Part shown: positions 33,681-42,600 of the stretch, piece after piece
How the letters are laid out: each line of letters starts with the position of its first letter
Numbering within the stretch: position 1 is the first letter of the stretch
Source of the DNA: Tillandsia leiboldiana
Taxonomy: Eukaryota > Streptophyta > Magnoliopsida > Poales > Bromeliaceae
Direction of reading: 5' to 3'
DNA: 64,000 nt
NCBI GenBank assembly: GCA_029204045.2
Contig: JAQNDB010000515.1
Coordinates: forward strand, 1-64,000
Notes under the pieces: generated by a model
Told to the model about the DNA's origin: nothing
Databases searched by the model: none
The model's input: only the letters and a program-made list of their open reading frames with translations
Translations under genes and position numbers: made by a program

Positions 33681-34715
33681 GCGGAGGCGACCCCGCGCGG
33701 CACCAGCCCGCACGGGCGCCCCACGTTGCGGGCGGCCCCGCGCGGCCAGGCGCCGCGCGGGCGCATGCCCGCGGTGCGGAGGCGGCCCCGCGCGGCACCA
33801 GCCCGCGCGGGCGTCCCACTTTGCGGGCGGCCCCGCGCGGCCAAGCGCCGCGCGGGCGCATGCCCGCGGTGCGGAGGCGACCCCGCGCGGCACCAGCCCG
33901 CGCGGGCGCCCCACCTTGCGGGCGGCCCCGCGCGGCCAAGCACCGCGCGGGCGCATGCCCGCGGTGCGGAGGCGACCCCGCGCGGCACCAGCCCGCGCGG
34001 GAGCCCCACCTTGCGGGCGGCCCCGTGCGGCCAAGCGCCGCGCGGGCGCATGCCCGCGGTGCGGAGGCGACCCAGCGCGGCACCAGCCCGCGCGGGCGCC
34101 CCACCTTGCGGGCGGCCCCGCGCGGCCAAGCACCGCGCGGGCGCATGCCCGCGGTGCGGAGGCGACCCCGCGCGGCACCAGCCCACGCGGGCGCCCTACC
34201 TTGCGGGCGGCCCCGCGCGGCCAAGCGCCGCGCGGGCGCATGCCCGCGGTGCGGAGGCGACCCCGCGCGGCACCAGGCCGCGCGGGCGCCCTACCTTGCG
34301 GGCGGCCCCGCGCGGCCAAGCGCCGCGCGGGCGCATGCCCGTGGTGCGGAGGCGACCCCGCGCGGCACCAGCCCGCGCGGGCGCCCCACCTTGCGGGCGG
34401 CCCCGCGCGGCCAAGCGCCGCGCGGGCGCATGCCCGCGGTGCGGAGGCGACCCCGCGCGGCACCAGCCCGCGCGGGCGCCCCATCTTGCGGGCGGCCCCC
34501 GCGCGGCCAAGCGCCGCGCGGGCGCATGCCCGCGGTGCGGAGGCGACCCCGCGCGGCACCAGCCCGCGCGGGCGCCCCACCTTGCGGGCGGCCCCGCGCG
34601 GCCAAGCGCCGCGCGGGCGCATGCCCGCGGTGCGGAGGCGACCCCGCGCGGCACCAGCCCGCGCGGGCGCCCTACCTTGCGGGCGGCCCCGCGCGGCCAA
34701 GCGCCGCGCGGGCGC
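33681..34715. repeat. 95-bp GC array in B2, 11 units
   Basis: Unit starts (GCGGAGGCG) fall at 33681, 33776, 33871, 33966, 34061, 34156, 34251, 34346, 34441, 34537 and 34632. The period is 95 bp with a single 96. Each unit ends in GCGCATGCCCGCGGT. It produces spurious open frames of 400-460 codons on both strands. Unit number is similar in B1, as expected for LTRs of one lineage. Confidence 0.93.
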
Positions 34716-34904
34716 CCCGCCCGCGGCCGGCCTGGCGGCGGCGGTGGCGGCGCTCCCCGCGAAGGCTCCACCCCGAACGTCTATTCTAAAGAAACTAATA
34801 AAAACTCACCTTTGATCCGCCGGAAAAGAGAGGAAAGGGATCGTCCTAACGTTGCCCGGTTGATCCCGCGTGCAAGCAACCTCCGTCCTTTTCTCCCTTC
34901 TCTT

Positions 34905-35075
34905 TTTCCTTCTCGTGGCGTCTCTTAAAGAGGAACCCTAGCCGTCTTTTCCTCTTTTCTTTTTCCTTCTCGTGGCGTCTCTTAAAGAGAAACCCTAGCC
35001 GTCTTTTCCTCTTTTCCTTTTTTTTTTTTTTCCTTCTCGTGGCGTCTCTTAAAGAGAAAACCCTAGCCGTCTAAT
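34905..35075 (-). repeat. Triple AAACCCTAG repeat in B2
   Basis: Same three-copy structure as 28695-28885; the CTCGTGGCG starts are near 34911, 34969 and 35036. Confidence 0.6.
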
Positions 35076-35429
35076 GAAGCGACCTAGGAGGGAACGCATA
35101 AAACCCTAGGTTCCTCAAAGGTTTAAAAGGTGATTAAATAATAGGGACAGATCCGGTGGCTAGAAATACCTCGAGAAACGTGCCGATCGTCCGCACGGAT
35201 CCCGGGGCGCCTAAGTAGGGTTCGAACTTCGGAAAATTATTCCGGGTGAACCGGGAGTCGGAATCTGAAACCGATCGCGCCCCCGTTCTCTAATTCGCGA
35301 GCCCTTCCGCCTAAAAATGTCCGCGAGCCCCGACGGATTCCCCGGCAGAACACTAAAAATTGTCCCTCAGTCGGGCAGTCGAAGAAACAGGGGGTGACGG
35401 GGAGGGTCACGGAAAAGTCAGGTCTTACA

Positions 35430-35467
35430 TCACTCACTAATAAAAACAAGTTTCGTCCCCGAAACTT
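35430..35467 (-). other. Polypurine tract and hairpin of B copy 2
   Basis: The sense strand reads AAGTTTCG...CGAAACTT (35448-35467), then a TTTTTATTAGTGAGTGA tract directly before the LTR start TGTAAGACC. Confidence 0.85.
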
Positions 35468-35469
35468 AA

Positions 35470-36640
35470 CTCCCGCCTGCGGCGAAGGGGGTCCGGGTAG
35501 CACTCCTTAATCCTTGATTCGGGTTCCCAAGTTGTCTCACGTTCTTCCAGATTGCTCCAAAACGCCTTCTCGTAGGGAAAAGTCCGACTTCGTAGCTTTT
35601 CAGTCCTCCCGCGCTAGGGTCAGCACCGGCTCTTCCTCGTAGTTCAAGTTTTCTTTGAACTCGATTCGCAGAGTCGTCAAGCACTCGCGACGGATTGGGG
35701 GATACTTCCGAAGCGTGAATGCGCGGACACGACCAGAACTCGGTCGAGGTTTGGTGGTAGGGCGAGGCGATGTGCCACGGGGCCGACGCACTCCGGGATC
35801 CCAAACAGTCCCCACGTACTATGGCGCAACTAGCCTCTCAGCCCGACCCGCTTCGCCCCTGATCGTCCCAACAAATCGGGGGTTTGCAGCGCTTACCGCA
35901 CAATGCTTTGTACGGTGTCACCCGGGTGCTTGTCTGGAAATTGACGTCGTAGGTGTACTCGACGAGGGGTAGGTAGCGTGACCATCCGCCCATCCAAAAC
36001 CAATATGCACGCTCGGAGTATGTCCTCGAGGATCTGGATCGTCCGTCCGGATTGCCCATCCATCTGAGGTGGAAGGCCGGGCTGAAGTGTGGCTTGGCCC
36101 GAAGTGGTAGGTAGCGGCGTCCCGTGTAGCCTCGCAACTCATCGATGTATACTCGGTTAGTCGGTCACGTGCCCAGATCGTAACCCTTCAATGGTCCTAA
36201 CCACCGTCTTCGCCGTAGGTTCGGCTCCTTCTGGGTGGAAGGGCGCTTCCGGCTTTGGTGGTCTGTGGGTATGTTACCGTGGGCCCCGAAGAGATAATGC
36301 CTCGACAGTCTCAGGACGAGGACGACCGCGGCAAACCCCGGGTCGGGTGTCGGTTAGTTCTACATGTAGTCCTTGAATTGCCCTGTCGCATAGGCTACGA
36401 CTCTTCCTTACTGCCTTAGTACTCCCTCCAGTCCAGTTCGCGATGCAGTGCAGCATACCTCGAAGTCTTCCCCGGGCGTGGGTACGGCGAGCACGGGCGC
36501 CCTTGTTAATCGCTTTTTAGGCTCTTCACAGCTTTCCTTAGCATTGGGCCGTCCAAAAGAACTTGGCTCCCTTCCGGGTCGAGCGGTTCAAGGAAGTGCA
36601 TGCTCTTTACAGGGCTTCATCTAATTCCGGGCAGTCAACG
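35470..36640 (-). pseudogene. Fossil RNase H, integrase end and pol tail in B copy 2
   Basis: Sense order matches T pol with large losses. Near 36620-36360 are pieces like FFWT..A..S.EEPK and AYATGQFKDY (RNase H region). At 36137-35840 integrase core-end residues GWSRYLPLVEYTYDVNFQ, then YKALCGKRC.PPICWDD, match GWSRYLPLVEFAYNNSYQ and YEALYGRRCRSLICWDD. At 35830-35640 NYEEEPVLTLARED matches SIEETPVRILARED. At 35600-35470 the chromo-like tail is present with frameshifts. The RT active site and the integrase catalytic core are absent, so no pol function remains. Confidence 0.82.
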
Positions 36641-37319
36641 CGCAGCTGCAAGCTCCTCCTCTGTTCCCGCGCCAGTAGAACGGCCATGCACCCAGCCGGT
36701 GCCTTCCGCCCTTTACTTTTTACTACTAAGTGCATGGTCCCCAGGTAGGAAGAAACATATGAGCGCGCGCCTAAGTAGATCAAGGCCTAATCCGGTTGGT
36801 TGTGGACGAAAGAAAAGAAAGGAACTTAGAAAAGAAAAGGGGGTATCTGAAGACTACGCCAACGGCGGATTCCCGCAATCCCTTTTAAAGGCGTTCGCCC
36901 CTCCCCAAAAGATCCGGGGAAAAGCAAACAGAAAAAACAACGAAGCTATTACTAAGAACGAGACATAACCGAAACACACAACGGAAAAGAAAGGATGGTA
37001 TAACTCACGAGACCTGGGGGGGGGGGGTTTGGTCGGGGTCAGTCAGGGATGGTTTACTCAGGTTCGACGGATGTCCCCAACCAAAAAGAAGTAGTTCAAG
37101 TATTACCTGTCGTCACTCGGTTCGGGACGTTGCTCCGTCTGCTGGGGCGGCTGGGGTAGCCCTCCCGCAACCCCTGGGCCAGCGCCGCACTGCGTGGTTG
37201 GGCAGGGTCCTGGTATCGTACGAGTCCGCCGACGGCGAGCCGTCGGGTCGGTCCTTCTGTGGGTTGGGAGCCGCGGCATCCTCTCGTCTCTCCGGTTGTG
37301 GCGTTGCGGCTGTAGCGGC
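36641..37319 (-). other. Unassigned part of the B internal region
   Basis: No recognisable protein fossil. It holds a run of 11-12 G (about 37016-37027), Gln/Pro-rich shadow frames and the end of the gag-like reading frame. The same stretch occurs at about 30300-30950 in copy 1. Confidence 0.6.
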
Positions 37320-38144
37320 CTATTCTCGGGGACATGAAGCGCGGGTGTGATCTGATTTGCCGCAACCATTGCAGTGGGAGTACCTCCAAAGGCAGTTCGT
37401 CACTCGATGCGCCTTTCCGCAGATGACGCAGGGCCCTTGTAGCGACTCCGGGGTTCCTGTCGGTACCCGCCCACCCTTCCTTGCATTTTCCAGGTGTTGG
37501 TTCGCCCGGTACCTTGGTTTGGGGCTCCCCTGCAAGGCGGGGGTGGCGGCTTGCTCTGCTTCGACAGGTCCCGGCGCCGGGGGCCTAGTGACGCCTGGCT
37601 TCTGGGGGCACGTGTAACGCGTGTGACCCGGTCTACCACACCGGAAACAGTCATCATCCCGCCAGGGGCAGCCCATCATTCGATGCGCGCCGCCGCAAAT
37701 GACGCATGGCTTCGGTGGGTCGGGCCCCTCCTTCTTCACTGGTCCAAACTCCGGTTCTACCTTCGGACGTTTGGTCGCACGGCTCGCCAGATAGGGGTCC
37801 TCTGCCGGGTCAGGGTAGGGGCACCCTTGCCGAGCGTACTCTTGCTCCGCACGCATGGCCAAGTTGACTGCATCGTGATAGGTGGGAAATCCTGCCGGTG
37901 GCATCCCGCGAGGGGTACCGTCCCATGGGCCGTGGTGGAAGTAGTCAACACTCTCAAGATCCCGCGTCAGCATGCACAGACGCTCCGTGAGAGTCAGCAG
38001 CTGTCCTGCCACATCGCGCAGTTGGTTGCGCAGCAAGCGGTTCGCTCCGGCTGCGGCGTCCATTTCCGTCGGTCGCCGCCCACTGTGTTGGACTGCTATT
38101 GTATCTGCGTACATAATGAAAGCATACCGATCATCACAAAACAT
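37320..38144 (-). CDS. Gag-derived ORF with two zinc-knuckle pairs, capsid deleted
   Basis: Open for 274 codons, beginning after the leader; Met28 (at 38063) is the likelier start because MDAAAGANRLL aligns with the coil start of T gag. Residues 30-65 keep the coil (NRLLRNQLRDVAGQLLTLTE). Residues 85-105 (TYHDAVNLAMRAEQEYA) match the last capsid helix of T. The roughly 130-residue capsid between them is gone. Four knuckles follow in two pairs: C147-C150-H154-C159, C166-C169-H174-C179, then C239-C242-H246-C251, C258-C261-H266-C271. T gag has only one such pair. It could bind element RNA; whether it is made is unknown. The copy in B1 is frameshifted. Gag-only elements are known in plants as TR-GAG. 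Confidence 0.75.
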   Translation of the reverse strand: MFCDDRYAFIMYADTIAVQHSGRRPTEMDAAAGANRLLRNQLRDVAGQLLTLTERLCMLTRDLESVDYFHHGPWDGTPRGMPPAGFPTYHDAVNLAMRAEQEYARQGCPYPDPAEDPYLASRATKRPKVEPEFGPVKKEGPDPPKPCVICGGAHRMMGCPWRDDDCFRCGRPGHTRYTCPQKPGVTRPPAPGPVEAEQAATPALQGSPKPRYRANQHLENARKGGRVPTGTPESLQGPCVICGKAHRVTNCLWRYSHCNGCGKSDHTRASCPRE

Positions 38145-38316
38145 AGAGACATAACTGACAAGGTAACCTGGCTCCTAAAGGGTTCTACTTAATCTCTACC
38201 CTCCCCCACGTACACTCGTGTTCTATTTATTTATCTCGTGTTCACTTTATTACTCAGTAGCCAGAGTATTGCGCCCGTGGATGTTAGGCCCCGACTGTTG
38301 TGGTTGGAGTTTACCC

Positions 38317-38328
38317 TCTCTGATACCA
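38317..38328 (-). other. Primer binding site of B copy 2
   Basis: TGGTATCAGAGA in the sense strand, eight bases after the LTR terminus at 38337, same as in B copy 1 (31942-31953) and T. Confidence 0.88.
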
Positions 38329-38336
38329 TCTTAATC

Positions 38337-39659
38337 TGTCACGCCCCGGGGGTTAGCATCGCGCGGAAGAGGAGCCACCGATGCCCCTGAATCAGCCATA
38401 TATTTTTTTTTGTAAAACAATACTCCCCGGCGCGTGCACAGACCCGCCGCATACACAAATTCGCTCTGTGAACGGGCAGAGTCTCCTTTGTATATGCACG
38501 GCGTCTCAACTATAAGGTGCCTCACAAGGCGTAGCACATACAATCTCTAACCACAGCAGTTAAGGTCTCGTTCACATGCAACCATACAACTCGCGTGAAA
38601 ATCTATTATTCACTTAGCGCAGGGAGGCCGATGTTTTGAAAGGATAAAGAATCACAAGGTTTTGAAAGCGGCATCCACACGATGCCATCGTTTAATGAAA
38701 GATAGTTTGAAAGCCACATAAATCCACAGGGTTTGAAAAGCTAGGTGCCCACACGACACCCACGTTTTAAAAGTAGTTTTCGCAACCGATTTACTTTGCT
38801 TTTTCATTGTTTAAAACGGCCAAGCATGAAAGGAAGCAACAATCCATCATTTATTCAAAAGGAGGAAAGGGCAACATCCACTTCGACCCCACGAGGGTAT
38901 CGCAATCCACATCTAGCTAGCATGAATAATAACTGAAAAGGGAGAAGAAAGTCACTGTATCTGAAGTCACCAAAATGCCAAATCAGCACTCTCGCGGCCT
39001 CACCGGTGCCCCAGTACCCGCCCTTGGACGAACCTGTCACGGAGTGGGAAGTCAGTGACTGGAATAAACATAATGAGCAAGAAAACTATAATAATCAAAC
39101 CACTGTAACCAGAGCAACTGTCACCCCTCATACGTCATCAACATGAATATGTCCTGCACCAAACATAAACCGGGCACCCTCCCCGGACACCGCACCGGGC
39201 CCCTACCCCGGTGCCCCCCCCCCCCCTGCCGAGCACCTGCCTCGGCCGCCGAGCACCAACCTCAGCGTCATTGCTCACACCCTCCACCTATGAGGGCCCC
39301 CATTCCTAACGCCACCTCCGCGTGGGGTACACGGGTCAACGTACCACTTTTCCGGAAAAGCACACCCTTGCGGTGGCCAAACCGCTGGTGTGCGTGTAGC
39401 AAAACTTGAGCCTCAGATGATAAAGCGAAAGAGGTAAGAACCGGGGTCAGCGTTACTCATAAGGACAACCAGAAGGGAAAAACACTTTTGCTCTTGAGGA
39501 AAACTTAAAGTGAAAAACACCGTTGCTCATTGGGAGCAACCTAAAGAGAAAACACACCTTTGCTCACGAAGAGCAACTTAGAAAGAAACACCTTTGTTCA
39601 TGCGGAGCAACTTAGAAAGAAACACCTTTGTTCATGTGGAGCAACTTAGAAAGAAACAC
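38337..39659 (-). repeat. Family-B LTR, copy B3, truncated
   Basis: Nearly identical to the left part of B2 (31962-33290) with a few changes. Sequence stops inside the 34-bp repeat tract (AAGAAACAC/AAGACTG at 39659-39660), where copia gag begins. The rest of the LTR is lost, so the array has no right-hand target duplication to inspect. Confidence 0.9.
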
Positions 39660-41289
39660 AAGACTGTCCCACTCGAACTTGGACTGTTTCCAGTTTGAGT
39701 GTACCCGAGGCCGAACCGATTTGTTTGACCAAGACCAAGGAGTTTATCCAACTTATTCCTTCCTAAAGAGAATTGCTGTAAGTCATCTTTGAGTTTGAGA
39801 ATGGTCTCTGTCATTTCCCGTCTTTCCTGTCGGCCCTCGCCATAGAGCTTCAAGAAGTAGTTTGCTTTGTTCACCATATCTATATAGTTCTTCTTGAGCT
39901 GCTCATTGGACTCTTGAAGCGAAACATTTGCTTTTATCAAACTATCCCTTTCCACTTCAAGATCGGTCGAGAGAGAAGTTACCCTTTTTACTTCTTCTTC
40001 GAGATCCTGCAATCTCCCTCTCAACCCCTTGTTTTGCTTAGCCGGTTTCTTTAAATCCTGTAAAGATCTGTGATAGGCTAGAGCAAACTCTTCACCTTCC
40101 GAATCATCCGATTCATTGTCCATTGCATTCTTTTCAACAATGGAGTTGGACAATGATTCAGACGTACTTGCCATAAAGCACATGAAGGGTGAAGATACGG
40201 ACGCGTGGAATGCGGTGGAGCTCTTTTCTTCATCACTTGAAGACGACTCATTTGACGTTGAGTTGTCATCCCAAGTGACGACTTGCATCGCCTTCTTCTT
40301 TGCCGGATACTTGTTAGGACACTCCGTTGCAATGTGGCCGTAGCCTCGACATTTGAAGCATTGCAGTTGTCCTTCTGAACTTTTCTTATCCTTTGAGAAG
40401 TTCTCCTGCTTTCTTGACTTGTGACTTGGAGTACCCTTGCCTTTGTTCCACTTTCCGAAGGATGGAGATTTGCTTGAATTACCCCTTCGAAAGTTGCGGC
40501 GAAAATTCCTTGTCAAGAGAGCGAGCTGCTTCTCAAATTCCTCCATAGAAAGGTTCTCGTCATCGTCCGAGGAGGATGTATCCGCGTCTTCTTCCTTAGT
40601 TGTTTTCAACGCATAACCTGAAGACTTAGAAGTGGATGCTTTTCCAGAAGAATTGTTAGTATTAAAAGTCATTTCATATGTTTGTAATGAACCAACTAAT
40701 TCTTCTACACGTATTTCGTCCGGGTGTTTAATAGTTTCAATGGCAGTAACCTTTGGGCGAAATCGTTCAGGAAGAGTTCTTAAGATTTTTCTTACAATCT
40801 TAAATTCTGGAATCTTCTCTCCCAGATTAGCACATGAGTTTACGATGTCTTGCAATCGTGTATAGTAGTCCGTGAAAGATTCAGTTTCTGCCATCAAAAT
40901 AGAGTCAAACTTGCTCGTAAGCATCTGCAGTTTCTGAATCTTCACGAGGTTAGTTCCCTCATGTGTAACCTGGAGAACATCCCAGATTTCTTTCGCAGTC
41001 TCACATGCCGAGACGCGAGAGAATTCAGTTTGAGATAAGGCATTAAAAATAGCATTAATTCCCTTGCCATTGTAAGAGGATAACTCAAACTCTTCCTTGG
41101 TCCATTTCGACCTAGGTTTAAGGTGTGAACATCAGAGATAAGTTCAGTTGGATTAGTCCATCCTGATTCAATTGAATGCCACACCCTTTCGTCGATGGAA
41201 GATAAAAAGGCTTTCATCCGTACTTTCCAGTACGCATAATTTGTTCCATCAAAGAAAGGGGGTCGATTGATGTTTCCACCTTCAACCAT
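39660..41289 (-). pseudogene. gag: Ty1/copia gag (SIRE type), frameshifted and truncated
   Basis: Starts MVEGGNINRPPFFDGTNYAY 34 bp after the LTR, the usual opening of plant copia gag (DUF4219, then UBN2-type capsid). A one-base frameshift near 41105-41125 splits it: the first part runs to about 41110, the second from 40945 (FTDYYTRLQDIVN, ILRTLPERF). A zinc knuckle C196-C199-H204-C209 (CX2CX4HX4C) lies in the second part, followed by an acidic Ser/Asp/Glu stretch and a coiled coil (about residues 305-395, LQDLEEEVKRVTSL...). The long coil after the knuckle fits the SIRE/Maximus lineage. The 3' end is cut at 39660; protease, integrase and RT are absent. Confidence 0.85.
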
Positions 41290-41308
41290 TGTTCACAACC
41301 CTATTCCC

Positions 41309-41320
41309 GCTCTGATACCA
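41309..41320 (-). other. Primer binding site of the copia element
   Basis: TGGTATCAGAGC in the sense strand, two bases after the LTR end ACCCAACA. Confidence 0.92.
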
Positions 41321-41614
41321 CTTGTTGGGTCGTATATAATACGGATCTAAATAGGGGAAGAAACACCTAGAGGGGGGGTGAATAGGTGTAAACGTATAAA
41401 CACTCCAAAAATCGTTGCGATAAAACCCAATGCGGAAAATAAAATAACACGCAAGATTTTTACGTGGAAAACTCCATCACCGGAGTAAAAAACCACGGGA
41501 CCGATAACACGGCAGAAATCCACTAGAATTGAAACACGTACAAGGTGATTTACCGTACACACTTACGACTCAACCTTTTCCATACGCTCCTAGAGGATCT
41601 TCTCCGCTCGCTCC

Positions 41615-41805
41615 GACGCTTCTCGAATCCACGATCTGCGCCCAACGCCGAATCCACGGCGTCCAACGTCGAATCCACGACGTCCGACCGAATCCACGGT
41701 CTTCACCCAATAGCACCGTTCGAATCCACGAACGTGCCTCGCTCCGAATCCACGAGAGCGATTGAACCTTGAATCCACAAGGACACGCGAATCCACGCGC
41801 CGATT
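41615..41805 (-). repeat. CGAATCCACG repeat tract in the copia LTR
   Basis: CGAATCCACG or close variants recur about ten times at irregular spacing of 10-25 bp. No coding sense. Confidence 0.8.
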
Positions 41806-42077
41806 TTTGGGGTAAATCGTTGTTTTTTGGGTGGTGATGATCCGCCGAATACTTAGATCAAAGATAGATCGGAAATACCATCTAAGTATTCATTAGTTTG
41901 ATTCAACTCAAGATGTGAGTATGAAAACCTAGAATCAAACTAATCAATATAGATGAAGAAACATAGAGTATTCTCTAATGATTTCCTTTCTTCTCTATAT
42001 GTGGATCTATAGCCGTAAAAGATGATACAAGAAAATGACGGCTATGTGGATTCCCCCTAGAAAGAAAGACATAGGGT

Positions 42078-42086
42078 CTATTTATA
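42078..42086 (-). promoter_or_regulatory. TATA box of the copia LTR
   Basis: TATAAATAG on the sense strand, about 515 bp into the LTR, a normal U3 length. Transcription would start about 30 bp further, near 42045-42050. Confidence 0.7.
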
Positions 42087-42144
42087 GGTTAGAAACCCTA
42101 GGAAGGAGATAAGAATCAAAAAACTGCCATTTCTGGATTTTTAC

Positions 42145-42385
42145 GGACGGCGATCCGGATCGTGATAACTAGGATCCGGATCGTCATAACGAAACAGCCA
42201 ATTCCAGAAAAACGAAGGTTCGGGATCCGGATCATGTGACTACGATCCGGATCGTTCATACAGTTCACCAAACATCAACGTTCAGGATCCGGATCAAGAG
42301 ACTACGATCCGGATTGCGACGATGTATGAACGAACCACCTTCGGGATCCGGATCGAACAACCTGATCCGGATCCTGAACATGTCC
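42145..42385. repeat. Repeated GATCCGGATC palindromes in the copia LTR
   Basis: GATCCGGAT occurs about eight times in 240 bp, mostly as pairs 15-20 bp apart (for example around 42150 and 42173, 42232 and 42250, 42284 and 42307). It lies just upstream of the TATA box in the sense strand, where enhancer motifs would be. Confidence 0.8.
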
Positions 42386-42600
42386 CAAGTCCAGTTTTTG
42401 ATTTTTATGCAATGAAAGATTCTTCCAAGTGTTTCTACACTACAAGAAGTATTCGGATCACACAAATTCTTTAGTTAAACATACCTGATCCTTTTGAATT
42501 CTTCTTTCTTGAGATTGAGTTAAATGATCCAACTTTCTTCACCTTCAATCTTCAAGACTTGAGACTTTCACGAAACTACGCCAACTCAAAATCCGTAACA

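Larger units (their letters stand above)
31962..35429 (-). repeat. Family-B LTR, copy B2 (3,468 bp)
   Basis: In sense orientation it starts TGTAAGACCTGACTTTTCC at 35429 and ends CCCCCGGGGCGTGACA at 31962. The right neighbour is the PPT, the left neighbour the primer site of copy 1, so like the T LTR it is shared by two internal regions. Stem-loop 32073-32121; GCATCG...CGATGC forms a second hairpin close to the terminus, as in B1 and B3. Confidence 0.92.
41323..42600 (-). repeat. 5' LTR of the copia element (1,278 bp)
   Basis: Sense strand starts TGTTACGG at 42600 and ends ACCCAACA at 41323, with TGTT...AACA as terminal inverted repeat. It inserted in the A2 3' LTR at 42601 (CAAAT). The second LTR is missing, so no target duplication can be confirmed. 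TATA box at 42078-42086. Confidence 0.9.

Noticed and set aside
33339..34928. Open frames of 400-460 codons on both strands over the GC array
   Set aside because: The unit has no stop codon and a 95-bp period, so frames drift through the same low-complexity Ala/Arg/Pro/Gly strings. No start context, no domain, and they cross into LTR sequence.
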